14,428 nt of DNA from Eubacterium sp. (GCA_023663915.1 JAMPGN010000100.1:1-14428), one strand, 5' to 3'; positions 1-8,140 are shown, numbered from the stretch's first letter. Numbers and translations are program-made. Notes: generated by a model from the sequence alone, not told the origin.

Positions 1-68
1 GCGACGCCACGCCGAACGTTATTTTTAAAGCGGTGGACGGGAAACTCGGAATAACAGGGATTAACTGA
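1..68 (+). CDS. Possible C-terminal tail of a gene cut by the left edge
   Basis: Reading from base 3, one frame stays open for 21 codons and ends with TGA at 66-68. The tail reads DATPNVIFKAVDGKLGITGIN, a plausible protein end. If real, its stop overlaps by a few bases the stop of the convergent diguanylate cyclase, a common tail-to-tail arrangement. The stretch is too short to assign a family, and open frames of this length also occur by chance. Confidence 0.3.
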   Translation, partial: DATPNVIFKAVDGKLGITGIN

Positions 69-1986
69 CAACAAATTCCCCATAGGTTCCCTTTGTTGTT
101 TTCTTAATCTCATAAAGCGCTTCGTCTGCATGGCTTAAAAGTATAGACACATCCGCTCCCGCATCCGCAGTCCACGCAAAACCTGCAGATGCGCGGAGCG
201 TTTGTGTTTTTGTATCGGATAACGGAATTTGTTTATTATCGAGAACAGAATAAAAATAGTCCAAATAACGAACAATATCTATTCTGTTGTCACAGTCAAA
301 TATCATCATACAAAACTCATCGCCGGAACGTCTTGCAGTCAGATAATGCTCTGAGGGCATGGTATGGAGAATTTCAGCGAAACATTGAAGGTATTTATCA
401 CCAATGTCATGTCCAAAGCTATCGTTGATTCCTTTAAAATGATCCAAATCCAGCATAACGGCAGCGCATATTTTTCCATCCGGCATATCCCGCAGGATGT
501 TTTGCGCTAATTGCTGAAAATATTGGTATTTATAGAGCTTTGTGAGCGCGTCATGTGTGTTTTCGTAACGCATACGTATTTTTTCCGTCATATCCGGCGT
601 AACATCTATGATGACGCCAAGTTTTCCGGTCTGTGATTCGGACATATGAATGCGCACATATTTTGTATCGCTGATTCGATAAACATCTTTCTCATCTTCA
701 ACAGGTTCTCTTGTAATATCATTCATATAGCTGTCAAAAGCATTTCTGTTTTTACAAAGTTCCTTTACCTTCTCTGCTGGAATTTCTAACAGTTTCCAGA
801 TGCCCGAAGTGACAAAAGCGTGATCGTTCCCCTTTTCATATTCATATGCAGCCAATGGAATACCGCTGATGTCAATGATTGCTGATATTTTATCTGAAAG
901 ATTGATAATACTTTTCACCATGGTATTGATTCCGCTGCTCAGTTCTTCAAATTCACGGTTTCCTCCGACCGTTACGGTTGTGTAAAGATTTCCTTCCGTG
1001 ATAGCCGACAAACTTTCCAAAATACTGTGTATGCCGTCAATTACCTTCCATTTGACAAGACAGTACAGAAGCAGGATGACAGCCGCTTCGATGAATAACA
1101 GGTAAATCAATGTCTGCATTGTGTTTTTCATAAGCTCCTGAAACAAAATGTCTTTCGGAAGTGCGGCGCATATGAGTACATCATCATAAACCCTGCTCAC
1201 AAGATACATTTTTTGACCGTCCGCGCCTGTCTTAAATGCGCCCTCTGTACATTCCAGAAGTTGATTTAACTGATAACATTCTTCCGAAAAATCCTGTTCC
1301 ATACCATCATGATCGGAATGTCCTAAGACCTCTCCGGTTGCGCGGTCAACAACAAAAAGTTCTTCACCTACATTCGTGGGAAATTTTGAAAAAATATAGT
1401 CATATGTATTTCTGGACTGTGCCTGCATGCGTCTCTCCGGTACAAATCCAACCTGTATAAAACCTTTCTGCTTCTTTCTCACAACACCCACATACTGCAT
1501 CATGTTTCCCTCCGCTGCGTTGGGCTGTGGTTCCTGTATCAGACAGGCGTCTTTGTCTGTACTGTCTAAGAGAATCAGAAACGGTTTGGTCTGGTCATGG
1601 ATTTTCATATCGAAATTAACATACTTTTCTACGGATGAGGATATAATGATACCGTTTTCGTCAATGACATGAAGTTCGTCTACATTTAACAGCTCTGCCA
1701 GATACTGCATCATTGACACATCAGTAACAACTTCCTGTTGTTTGTCCATTACGTATGCCGCCGCTTTTGCTCTGGTCAGATAATCCTCATCTAAGTTTTC
1801 CTGTATTACCGCAAGCTCCATGCGGTTATTTTCCAATGTATGTATCACCTGTTCGATTTTTGCCTGGAAGATGTTAAACTGCCGGCTTTCAAATGTGCGC
1901 CTGCTGATCAGGAAGCTGATAAAGAGAATGAAAAAGATAGCGATTGTCATAATGATAGAAGTATATTTGATAAATGTTTTCTGCAT
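61..1986 (-). CDS. Membrane-bound diguanylate cyclase (sensor-HAMP-GGDEF)
   Basis: A 641-residue protein predicted to make the second messenger c-di-GMP from two GTP at the inner face of the membrane, under control of an extracellular sensor. It has a first membrane segment at about residues 8-27, an outside domain at about 30-290 with Cache-like character (VIDENGIIISSS), a second membrane segment at about 292-312, a HAMP-like linker to about 360, a degenerate PAS-like stretch, and a GGDEF domain from about 475 to the end. The domain shows DALTKLY, the metal-binding LDLDHF (Asp 513) and the active-site loop SGDEF at 554-558. The first glycine of GGDEF is serine and no inhibitory RxxD motif precedes the loop, so feedback control by product is probably lost. 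The ATG at 1986 is chosen because GGGAG stands 8 bases before it; a further upstream in-frame ATG has no such site and adds a non-hydrophobic leader. Cyclase class is certain; the ligand is unknown. Confidence 0.93.
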   Translation of the reverse strand: MQKTFIKYTSIIMTIAIFFILFISFLISRRTFESRQFNIFQAKIEQVIHTLENNRMELAVIQENLDEDYLTRAKAAAYVMDKQQEVVTDVSMMQYLAELLNVDELHVIDENGIIISSSVEKYVNFDMKIHDQTKPFLILLDSTDKDACLIQEPQPNAAEGNMMQYVGVVRKKQKGFIQVGFVPERRMQAQSRNTYDYIFSKFPTNVGEELFVVDRATGEVLGHSDHDGMEQDFSEECYQLNQLLECTEGAFKTGADGQKMYLVSRVYDDVLICAALPKDILFQELMKNTMQTLIYLLFIEAAVILLLYCLVKWKVIDGIHSILESLSAITEGNLYTTVTVGGNREFEELSSGINTMVKSIINLSDKISAIIDISGIPLAAYEYEKGNDHAFVTSGIWKLLEIPAEKVKELCKNRNAFDSYMNDITREPVEDEKDVYRISDTKYVRIHMSESQTGKLGVIIDVTPDMTEKIRMRYENTHDALTKLYKYQYFQQLAQNILRDMPDGKICAAVMLDLDHFKGINDSFGHDIGDKYLQCFAEILHTMPSEHYLTARRSGDEFCMMIFDCDNRIDIVRYLDYFYSVLDNKQIPLSDTKTQTLRASAGFAWTADAGADVSILLSHADEALYEIKKTTKGTYGEFVVS

Positions 1987-2019
1987 AAACGGCACTCCCT
2001 TCGCATTTGTCCGGCAAAT

Positions 2020-2025
2020 ATTATA
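2020..2025 (-). promoter_or_regulatory. Probable -10 box for the membrane diguanylate cyclase
   Basis: On the minus strand a perfect TATAAT lies 34 bases before the ATG, which would give a leader of roughly 27 bases carrying the GGGAG site. There is no convincing -35 hexamer at the right distance, so the promoter may need an activator. Confidence 0.45.
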
Positions 2026-2159
2026 GTATGCTTCCAGGCAAATGCGTTGACCATTTCTTCGCAAAATATGCCCAACTTTTTGCAAAGCAGATTATTTGCG
2101 AAAAAATGGCTGTTTTTGCGAGATTTTGTCATTTTTAATCATCCCCTTACAAGGATACA

Positions 2160-2671
2160 ATGAAAAAGACAACAAGAATCCGCACTTCCATTACGAATGA
2201 GCGCGGCGAACGGCAGATTAACACACAGGCTTCAGAGGAGGTCGTTCGTCATGTGTTAAAAGATGGCGAAATCGTGGGCATGGTTTTTCTTGGTACGCCG
2301 CAGGAGACTGTCAGCACAATTATCAATAAGGTGAGAATGCAGTTTTTTCTGATCATTTTGTGTATGGGCGTTTTTGTGTCGATCGCAGCAGACTAATCTG
2401 ACAAATGAATCTGTTGCAAAAATCAGTTATGCGGCGGTGCTGATCACCTCGATCGCGTCACAGACCAATCTGCTTTCTTTAAATGCCAGCATTGAGGCAG
2501 CGCGTGCAGGATTCTGCGTTACTTTCGCAGGAAAATTCTGCAAGTCTTGAGGAAATCATGGCGTCCATTGAAAATATTTACGATGAAGTTGGTGGTATTT
2601 CAAAGAAGGCTGAATATTTAGAGAGTTTGTCACAGGAAATGCTGGCAAGCGTTGGTGTATTTCACATATAA
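2160..2671 (+). pseudogene. Degraded methyl-accepting chemotaxis protein, three fragments
   Basis: Three pieces of a transmembrane chemoreceptor follow each other in three different frames. Piece one (2160-2396) is the end of a periplasmic Cache-type ligand domain (TRIRTSITNERGERQI) and the second membrane segment (FFLIILCMGVFVSIAA). Piece two (about 2386-2505) carries the hallmark of the signalling hairpin, IASQTNLLSLNASIEAARAG, which docks to CheA and CheW. Piece three (about 2500-2671) is the far C-terminus, SQENSASLEEIMASIENIY to LASVGVFHI. The first membrane segment, half the sensor, the HAMP domain, most of the methylation helices and about 100 residues after the hairpin are gone. No good ribosome-binding site precedes 2160. 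The gene cannot make a working receptor. The pieces are in the correct order on one strand, so this is in-place decay by deletion rather than assembly of unrelated fragments. Confidence 0.88.
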
Positions 2672-2683
2672 TATAATAGTGGT

Positions 2684-2707
2684 CCTCCGCCATTTTGCAG
2701 GCGGAGG
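2684..2707 (-). terminator. Hairpin ending the exporter operon
   Basis: CCTCCGCC at 2684-2691 and GGCGGAGG at 2700-2707 form a perfect 8-bp GC-rich stem with an 8-base loop, 42 bases past the permease stop. On the minus strand the stem is followed by an AT-rich run (ACTATTATATTATA) rather than a pure T-tract, so termination may be leaky. The same stem could also have served the decayed chemoreceptor from the other side. Confidence 0.55.
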
Positions 2708-2748
2708 TACATCTCTATGCGAAGGCGGATGGAGCTGCGAAACTCATT

Positions 2749-5259
2749 TCAGTCGTCATTCCGGATGCGGTCGGTCAGACTTTCGCGCTCCATCTTTTTG
2801 CGGATAAAAAGCGTGATCAGAAGCTGTCCGCAAAGCAGGACAAATACAAGGCCGATGCTTTCCCACAGAGGATAGTGATACCGGCTGATGCTCATAAAAT
2901 GTTCTTCTTTTGCCCAGCGGAACAGCAAAATGCCTGCCAGATTGCCGAGGGTCAGGCTGACGATAAGTGTCCCGGTAGTAAAGACCAGCCCCTCGCCGGA
3001 AAGCATCTGCACAAGCTGCCTGCCGGAGAGCCCGACTGCCTGCAAAATGGCAAGCTCTTTCTTCCGGGTGACGATGCTGGTGATCATGGTGTTGATCAGA
3101 TTGATAAAGCCGATTATGGCGATCAGGATCAATAACAGATAGAGCGGATATTTTGTCAGGCTTACCGAGGACTTACCGATCAGCATTTCCACGTCCATGG
3201 CATAAAGCCCGAGGTATTCATTTTCGGCAACGATCTCTGTTAACGTTTCCTTAACGCTGTCGTAGTTTTTCGCTTCTGCTTCCAGATAGATACTGACGGT
3301 GGGATCACAGGTCAACCCAAGCTCCTTCCAGGCGTCTTCTGTCATTAAAAGAAAGTTAAAATCGGCGTCCGGCTCCGACAGGGCTGTCAGGGTGTAGGTG
3401 AAAGGGATTTCCCGATCCCCGTCATGCAGGGTGACAGAGAACGTGTCGCCCAGGGAAAGCCCGTACTGTTCAAAGCTGTAGGCGTGGGTACAGATGACTT
3501 CGTGATTTGCCGTCATGCGGTCGTAGTCGATCGTGCCTTGCGACAGCCAGTCGTTTAATTCCACCACATCGTCTCTGGTAAAATAGGAGAGGGGCAGCCT
3601 GTTTTCGTAGTCGTCATACATGGCAGATTGCGTGTCTGCAGAGGAGACGACCTTGCCTGCTTCCCGTTCCACGGCGGTCACGCCGTCTATGGCGCGCAGT
3701 CTGTCAAGGAAGGCGTCGTTAAAATAATTCTGCTGTACCAGATTTTCCAGATTATTCTCCGGATATTCTTTATCATGCAGGGAATAATCCAGCATAATGC
3801 GGAAATCGCCCCGCGGGATATCTCTTCTGGCGATATCCTCCGCGCTGACACTGCTCAACACAGCGGATACGCAGATAAAGAGGACACAGCTTAAGCCCAT
3901 GGTAAGGATGGTGACGATGGTGCGTTTTTTATTGCGCGTCAAGTTAGCAAAGGTTAGGGTAGAAACCTTTATTTGTCTGTGCCCCTTCCGTACTTTGGCA
4001 TTGCCGCTGTTTTCCTGATAACGGATTGCTTCCGCCGGGGAGACCTTCTTTGCCATGCGGATAGGCTTTAACAGGGACAAGCATACGGTAATCAGTACCG
4101 TTACGGTTACGAGAGCGAGGTAAGGTAAAGAAAACATATGAATCTGCCCGATCAGGGACGCCGCCGATGCCTGTGCCGTGGAAGTGAGGGCGGAAGCGCT
4201 GTATGCCCAGATGACCAGCGGGAACAGGAAATAGGGCAGGAAATAGCCGAGGAAAAGCCCTGGCGGAATGGCAATAACGGCGATTAACAGACCTTGCCGG
4301 TAAAACAGCCCCGTAATCTGCCGTCTGGTTGCTCCGAGGGCTTTCAGCTTACCAATCTCCTGTACATCGGTGATAACGCCCACATAAAAAATACTGTAAA
4401 TGACCAGCGCGGAAAAAACAATCACGATCAGGCTGATCGCGGCAATGACCATGATTACGTCCGTGTTCGGTTCGGTTACGGTATACAGATATTCTTTATT
4501 CAAAATAACATGTTCTTTGTCCACGCCGATATCTGCGGCGATGGCATATATTTTATCCTCTATTTCGCCGTAGGAGAGTTCATCTTCCCCATAGACGCGC
4601 AGGGTCGCGTCGTATTCCGGCACATAAAGACCGGCGTCCTCATACTCGGAAAGAAGCGCCTTAGAGACGGTGGCGGACCACATGATGCGGCTATCGTCCA
4701 TGTTCTCGTTTATCTCTACATCGGCGAGGAGTCCGCTGGTGGTAAATTCTCGGGTAAGGATTTCGCCTTTCCCATTAATACGGAAGGAAACAGAGACTTT
4801 GCCGTCGATGACCGGTTCTGCGCCCATGCGCCTGAAAAAAGCAGGAGCAGCGCCGATTTCATCCGCAGTTTCGGGGGCATGACCCTCTTCGGCTTTCCAT
4901 AAAACGAAGCTTCCTTCCGCAGAGTCCCGGTCGTCCTTGACAACGTTCTGATAGACCAGAGCACCATTCATCTTTTCATTGACGATATCGGCGAAGATTT
5001 CCATTGTGGCCAAGGTCTCCACGTTGATATGTTTGGATAATACGGAGACCTGTTCCGCGGTGACGCCGCTGAAGGTGGCGTGATAGTTTGATTGGGAAAA
5101 AAACTGCCGGTTCATGTCGAGAGCGGCGAGACCGACCGTGCCGATTGCCATAAGCAGCATGGTGGTGAGCATGATAGCAATACCTGTGAGCAGCGTGCGG
5201 CTTTTTTGGAAGCGGAGCCTGCTGTGGGCGAGTGTAGAAATGGTGTTAGTTTTCTTCAT
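2749..5259 (-). CDS. ABC transporter permease, FtsX/MacB-type, two-domain
   Basis: An 836-residue integral membrane protein, the permease of an exporter powered by the ATPase encoded just before it. Two halves each follow the FtsX plan: one membrane helix, a large outside domain, then three helices. Half one has TM1 at about 22-45, an outside domain to about 265, and TM2-4 within about 268-397. Half two has TM5 at about 447-468, an outside domain to about 700, and TM6-8 within about 702-815. After TM2 and TM6 come the coupling-helix motifs EIGKLKALGATRRQ and RKKELAILQAVGLSGRQ that contact the ATPase. Such proteins extract or expel lipids, lipoproteins or peptides from the membrane mechanically rather than through a channel. 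The ATG at 5259 has GAGGTG at proper distance and overlaps the end of the ATPase gene by 14 bases, which implies translational coupling. The two-fold plan differs from the ten-helix BceB type with one big outside loop. The substrate is not evident. Confidence 0.92.
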   Translation of the reverse strand: MKKTNTISTLAHSRLRFQKSRTLLTGIAIMLTTMLLMAIGTVGLAALDMNRQFFSQSNYHATFSGVTAEQVSVLSKHINVETLATMEIFADIVNEKMNGALVYQNVVKDDRDSAEGSFVLWKAEEGHAPETADEIGAAPAFFRRMGAEPVIDGKVSVSFRINGKGEILTREFTTSGLLADVEINENMDDSRIMWSATVSKALLSEYEDAGLYVPEYDATLRVYGEDELSYGEIEDKIYAIAADIGVDKEHVILNKEYLYTVTEPNTDVIMVIAAISLIVIVFSALVIYSIFYVGVITDVQEIGKLKALGATRRQITGLFYRQGLLIAVIAIPPGLFLGYFLPYFLFPLVIWAYSASALTSTAQASAASLIGQIHMFSLPYLALVTVTVLITVCLSLLKPIRMAKKVSPAEAIRYQENSGNAKVRKGHRQIKVSTLTFANLTRNKKRTIVTILTMGLSCVLFICVSAVLSSVSAEDIARRDIPRGDFRIMLDYSLHDKEYPENNLENLVQQNYFNDAFLDRLRAIDGVTAVEREAGKVVSSADTQSAMYDDYENRLPLSYFTRDDVVELNDWLSQGTIDYDRMTANHEVICTHAYSFEQYGLSLGDTFSVTLHDGDREIPFTYTLTALSEPDADFNFLLMTEDAWKELGLTCDPTVSIYLEAEAKNYDSVKETLTEIVAENEYLGLYAMDVEMLIGKSSVSLTKYPLYLLLILIAIIGFINLINTMITSIVTRKKELAILQAVGLSGRQLVQMLSGEGLVFTTGTLIVSLTLGNLAGILLFRWAKEEHFMSISRYHYPLWESIGLVFVLLCGQLLITLFIRKKMERESLTDRIRNDD

Positions 5260-5959
5260 CGGAAGACACCTCGCTTTCCGCGGAGGAGACAATGCGTCCG
5301 TCCGCCAGCATGATGGTACGGTCCGCCATCTGCGCGATTTCTTCATTGTGGGTAATGACCACAAGGGTCTGCCCGTACTTTTTCGCGGAAGCCTTTAAAA
5401 GCGACATCACTTCATCGCCTGTTCTGGTATCCAAATTTCCCGTAGGCTCGTCCGCTAATATAATAGAAGGTTTGGCTGCGATCGCCCGCGCGATGGCGCA
5501 GCGCTGCTGTTGTCCGCCGGAGAGTGTGTTCGGGAGATTTTTGACCTTTTCAGTCAATCCAAGTGTTCCGATAATGTCTTCGATAAATGCCTCGTCTAAA
5601 GGTTTGCCATCCAAACCTAACGGAAGGACGACATTTTCCCATACATTTAAGGAAGGAATCAGATTATACGCCTGAAAAATGAAACCGATTTTCCGGCGGC
5701 GGATCTTAGAAAGTGCGTCTTCTTTGAAAGAAGCGATGTTTTCCCCGTCGATCCAGACTTTGCCGGAGGTCGGATTGTCCAGTGCGCCCAGCATATGGAG
5801 CAGCGTGGATTTGCCGCTGCCGGACTTGCCGACGATGGAGATAAATTCGCTCTGCCTGATCTGCAGATTGATGTAGTCTACGGCTTTTACCAGATTGTCG
5901 TCTGCGCCATAGTATTTGCATAAGTCTTCTGTTTTTAAGATGATGTTTGCCTGTGTCAT
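5246..5959 (-). CDS. ABC transporter ATP-binding protein (MacB/LolD/BceA type)
   Basis: A complete 237-residue ATPase that drives the permease encoded directly behind it. All motifs are intact: Walker A GKSGSGKST at 44-52, Q-loop Gln 96 in FIFQAYNLIPSLNVWENV, signature LSGGQQQR from 146, Walker B IILADEPTGNLD from 166 with catalytic Glu 171, and the switch His 204 in VITHN. The FQAYNL and ADEPTGNLD wording is typical of the family that partners FtsX-fold permeases (LolD, MacB, BceA). The C-terminus is a short acidic tail. An AAAGG stretch about 10 bases before the ATG can serve as ribosome-binding site. A 135-base gap with an operator-like repeat separates it from the kinase gene upstream, so it probably heads its own inducible transcript in addition to read-through. 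Confidence 0.95.
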   Translation of the reverse strand: MTQANIILKTEDLCKYYGADDNLVKAVDYINLQIRQSEFISIVGKSGSGKSTLLHMLGALDNPTSGKVWIDGENIASFKEDALSKIRRRKIGFIFQAYNLIPSLNVWENVVLPLGLDGKPLDEAFIEDIIGTLGLTEKVKNLPNTLSGGQQQRCAIARAIAAKPSIILADEPTGNLDTRTGDEVMSLLKASAKKYGQTLVVITHNEEIAQMADRTIMLADGRIVSSAESEVSSDEEN

Positions 5960-6032
5960 AAGTATTCTGCCTTTCTTGTAATTGTGCAGATTGATATATC
6001 CATAAGCAGGATTGCCAATCTATATACGATAC

Positions 6033-6071
6033 AGTATAAACAGCGAATCTTACAACAACCTTACAGCGAAT
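6033..6071 (-). promoter_or_regulatory. Tandem OmpR/PhoB-type operator and promoter before the exporter genes
   Basis: In plus-strand letters TTACAA (6050-6055) and TTACAG (6061-6066) are spaced exactly 11 bp apart, one helical turn, as expected for a dimer of an OmpR-family regulator. A longer 9-bp unit ACAGCGAAT occurs at 6040-6048 and again at 6063-6071, framing the pair. On the minus strand a TATACT at 6033-6038 lies 11 bp downstream of the repeats, which would place them over the -35 position; an alternative TATATA at 6021-6026 is also possible. The response regulator of the same cluster is the obvious candidate to bind here. The form resembles the TTAACA-like tandem boxes known for Bacillus PhoP; binding is inferred. 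Confidence 0.55.
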
Positions 6072-6094
6072 TTATCGGCATACAGGCAGCGGGA

Positions 6095-7339
6095 TCAGAT
6101 GGAATCCTGTAGGGGAAGCCGCACGTCAAAGACAGAGCCCTGCCCTTCGGCGGAGCGTACCGTCACCGTGCCGTGCTGTTCTTCGATGATCCGTCTGGTG
6201 AGGTAAAGCCCGACGCCTGAGCCTTCGGACTGCCTTACGAGCGGGTGGCTGCCGCGGTAGAAACGCTGGAAGATCCGGTTATATTCTTCCGGCGGAATGC
6301 CGACGCCTGTATCCGCGACAGAAAGCTGTACATAGCTGTAAAATCTGTGGATGCTCAGACTGATCGTACTTCCGGCAGGAGAGTATTTGACAGCATTGTC
6401 CAGAATGTTGGCGATCGCTTCCACTGTCCACTGCCGGTCTACAGAAAGAATAAGTCCGTCGGCAGGCATATTGTCTGCGCTGCAGACTTCTATGGTAATG
6501 TTTTTTTGCAATGCCTTTTCATAAACGGTATTGACGGCTTCGGTAAGCAGTTCCGGCAGGGCGATAGTTTCCGGACGCAGGGTGATGAGCGAAGTTTCCA
6601 GCCGTGAGATATTGACTAATGCGGTCACTAAATTTTCCAGTTTTTTCATCTGAGTGGCGCACCTTTGCAGGAAATCCGTGCGCTCCTCCTCGGAATCAGC
6701 TTCCAGGCACATGGAAAAACAGCTTTTCAAGGCGCTGACGGGCGTTTTCAGCTGGTGGGAAATATCGGTCACAAGGGTCTTGGTATGATCCCGTTCCTCC
6801 TTTAACGCCTGCGTTTTGATCGCTAGCTTATGGCCCAGCTTGAAAAGTGTGTCAGTAAAAGCCTCGCTGAAAATAACGGGAAAAGCCGTCCGGTTTTCCG
6901 GGACGGAAGCATTTTCGGAAAGGTAGCCGTCAAGCAGGGTGTGAAGCTGCTGCTCCTGCTTCTGCTGGCGGCGGGTAAACTGCAAAAAACTAAGGGCGGT
7001 CAGAGCCAGATTGCAGAAAAGAAACAGTGCCAGCAAGGAAAGAAAACGGATGAGGGCAGAGCGGTATCGGGGATTGTCCCGCATCAGGAAATCGCCCCGA
7101 TAGCCGTATTTTTGCAAAATGGAATACCCATCGTCCATGTATGAATATTGAGAATCCTGCAGGGCGGTGATCAGGGCATCTTCCGCTTCGGGATATGCGG
7201 AAAGAACGCTTCCGGTGATATTGCCGATCTGCGCAAGCTCCCGTGTATGCTGTGCCTCTAACAGAGAAACGCCCCAGACGCCACAGCAGAGGATCAGGAG
7301 CAGGGAGACCAGCGAAAAGGATACACCATATTTTTTCAT
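6095..7339 (-). CDS. Sensor histidine kinase
   Basis: A 414-residue membrane kinase that should phosphorylate the response regulator encoded immediately before it. Two membrane helices (about 7-27 and 97-121) enclose an outside domain of about 70 residues. A short linker leads to the dimerization helix with the phospho-accepting His 195 in DISHQLKTPVSAL, followed by the ATPase domain with N box NILDNAVKYSP (from 311), G1 DTGVGIP (343-349), F box FQRFYRG and G2 GSGVGLYL (from 373). No HAMP domain is recognisable. Its start overlaps the regulator stop in an ATGA (7336-7339), so the two are made in step. The outside domain is much larger than the near-absent loop of BceS-type intramembrane kinases, so it may sense a signal itself instead of relying only on the transporter. 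The signal is unknown. Confidence 0.95.
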   Translation of the reverse strand: MKKYGVSFSLVSLLLILCCGVWGVSLLEAQHTRELAQIGNITGSVLSAYPEAEDALITALQDSQYSYMDDGYSILQKYGYRGDFLMRDNPRYRSALIRFLSLLALFLFCNLALTALSFLQFTRRQQKQEQQLHTLLDGYLSENASVPENRTAFPVIFSEAFTDTLFKLGHKLAIKTQALKEERDHTKTLVTDISHQLKTPVSALKSCFSMCLEADSEEERTDFLQRCATQMKKLENLVTALVNISRLETSLITLRPETIALPELLTEAVNTVYEKALQKNITIEVCSADNMPADGLILSVDRQWTVEAIANILDNAVKYSPAGSTISLSIHRFYSYVQLSVADTGVGIPPEEYNRIFQRFYRGSHPLVRQSEGSGVGLYLTRRIIEEQHGTVTVRSAEGQGSVFDVRLPLQDSI

Positions 7340-8028
7340 CTTTTTTCACATTTCCTTTCCCAGATATAGCCGAGTCCCCGGACATTTTTTAAGATGGCGG
7401 GGGCAGACGGATTGTCTTCTATTTTTTCCCGCAGCCGCCGGATATTGACGGAAAGCGTATTTTCGTCTACAAAATTGCCGTCGATATCCCAGACCGCTGA
7501 AAGCAGCTGGTTCCGCGACAGAATCCGCATAGGATTTTGCATAAAAAAAGCGAGCAGGGAATATTCCCTGGCGGTCAGTGTCAAAAAACTGCCATCTTTT
7601 GCGGCGCGGCGTTCCTCAGGGTAAAGCATGATATTGCCGGAAACAATTGTCTTTGCATGGTCTGCAGGAAGGCGTTTTAACATGGCGTTCACCTTTGAGA
7701 CCAGCACGGTCAGAGAGAAGGGCTTCGCGATATAGTCATCCGCCCCTCTGGCATAGCCTGCCACCATATCTTTTTCCGTATCAAGGGCTGTCAAAAACAG
7801 AAAGAGAATGTCGCTTTCCCTTCTGATCTGCGTGCAAAAATCCAGACCGCTGCCGTCCGGCAGGGTGACGTCGCAGATGATGAGGGAGAGCGGAAAAGCC
7901 CTGTAGAGAGCCAGGGCTTCTTTTATGGTAAAAGCACTGTGAACCGTGTAGCCTTCTTTTTTTAATTTCAGACTGACGGCGTGGTTGAGACTGTCGTCGT
8001 CTTCTAAGAATAAGATTTCCTGTGTCAT
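7336..8028 (-). CDS. OmpR-family response regulator
   Basis: A 230-residue transcription factor with a receiver domain (about 1-118) and a winged-helix DNA-binding domain (about 130-228). The receiver has the acidic pocket ED-D-D at 9-12, the phospho-acceptor Asp 53 (LIICDVTLPDGSG), Thr 80 and Lys 102 (IAKPFS). The winged helix shows LTAREYSLLAFFMQNP and the recognition segment DENTLSVNIRRLREKI, both typical of the OmpR/PhoB class. AGGAGG stands 6 bases before the ATG. It is the first gene of the regulator-kinase-exporter unit, overlaps the kinase by 4 bases, and has its own strong promoter. It most likely activates the exporter genes through the tandem repeat at 6033-6071. Confidence 0.96.
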   Translation of the reverse strand: MTQEILFLEDDDSLNHAVSLKLKKEGYTVHSAFTIKEALALYRAFPLSLIICDVTLPDGSGLDFCTQIRRESDILFLFLTALDTEKDMVAGYARGADDYIAKPFSLTVLVSKVNAMLKRLPADHAKTIVSGNIMLYPEERRAAKDGSFLTLTAREYSLLAFFMQNPMRILSRNQLLSAVWDIDGNFVDENTLSVNIRRLREKIEDNPSAPAILKNVRGLGYIWERKCEKR

Positions 8029-8058
8029 GAGCTGCCTCCTGCCCGATCTTGAATAGTT

Positions 8059-8087
8059 ATTATAGTAAAAACGATTTTATCGGTCAA
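8059..8087 (-). promoter_or_regulatory. Strong sigma-A promoter of the regulator-kinase operon
   Basis: On the minus strand TTGACC (8082-8087) and a perfect TATAAT (8059-8064) are separated by exactly 17 bases. The start of transcription would fall near 8052, giving a leader of about 24 bases that contains the AGGAGG site. It diverges from the promoter of the FIST-GGDEF gene, with the two -35 boxes about 25 bp apart. Confidence 0.8.
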
Positions 8088-8111
8088 CTGCATTTTATTA
8101 TCTGAAAAAAA

Positions 8112-8140
8112 TTGTCGAATGCAACAAATTGTGGTAAAAT
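8112..8140 (+). promoter_or_regulatory. Promoter of the FIST-GGDEF gene
   Basis: TTGTCG (8112-8117), a 17-base spacer and TAAAAT (8135-8140) form a good sigma-A promoter. Transcription would begin near 8147, leaving about 32 bases before the chosen ATG at 8179. Confidence 0.6.

Noticed and set aside
1987..2085. N-terminal extension of the membrane cyclase to an ATG at 2085
   Set aside because: The added 33 residues contain the promoter -10 and ribosome-binding site in their DNA, and place a non-hydrophobic leader before the first membrane helix.
2695..3135. Plus-strand frame of 146 codons
   Set aside because: Antisense to the C-terminal part of the permease; composition and order reflect the opposite strand, and there is no ribosome-binding site.
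4294..4902. Plus-strand frame of 202 codons
   Set aside because: Antisense to the well-supported permease gene and similar to no known family.
5260..5364. N-terminal extension of the permease to 5364
   Set aside because: It would overlap the ATPase gene by more than 100 bases; the extra 35 residues are an off-frame reading of the ATPase and the ATG at 5259 has a good ribosome-binding site.
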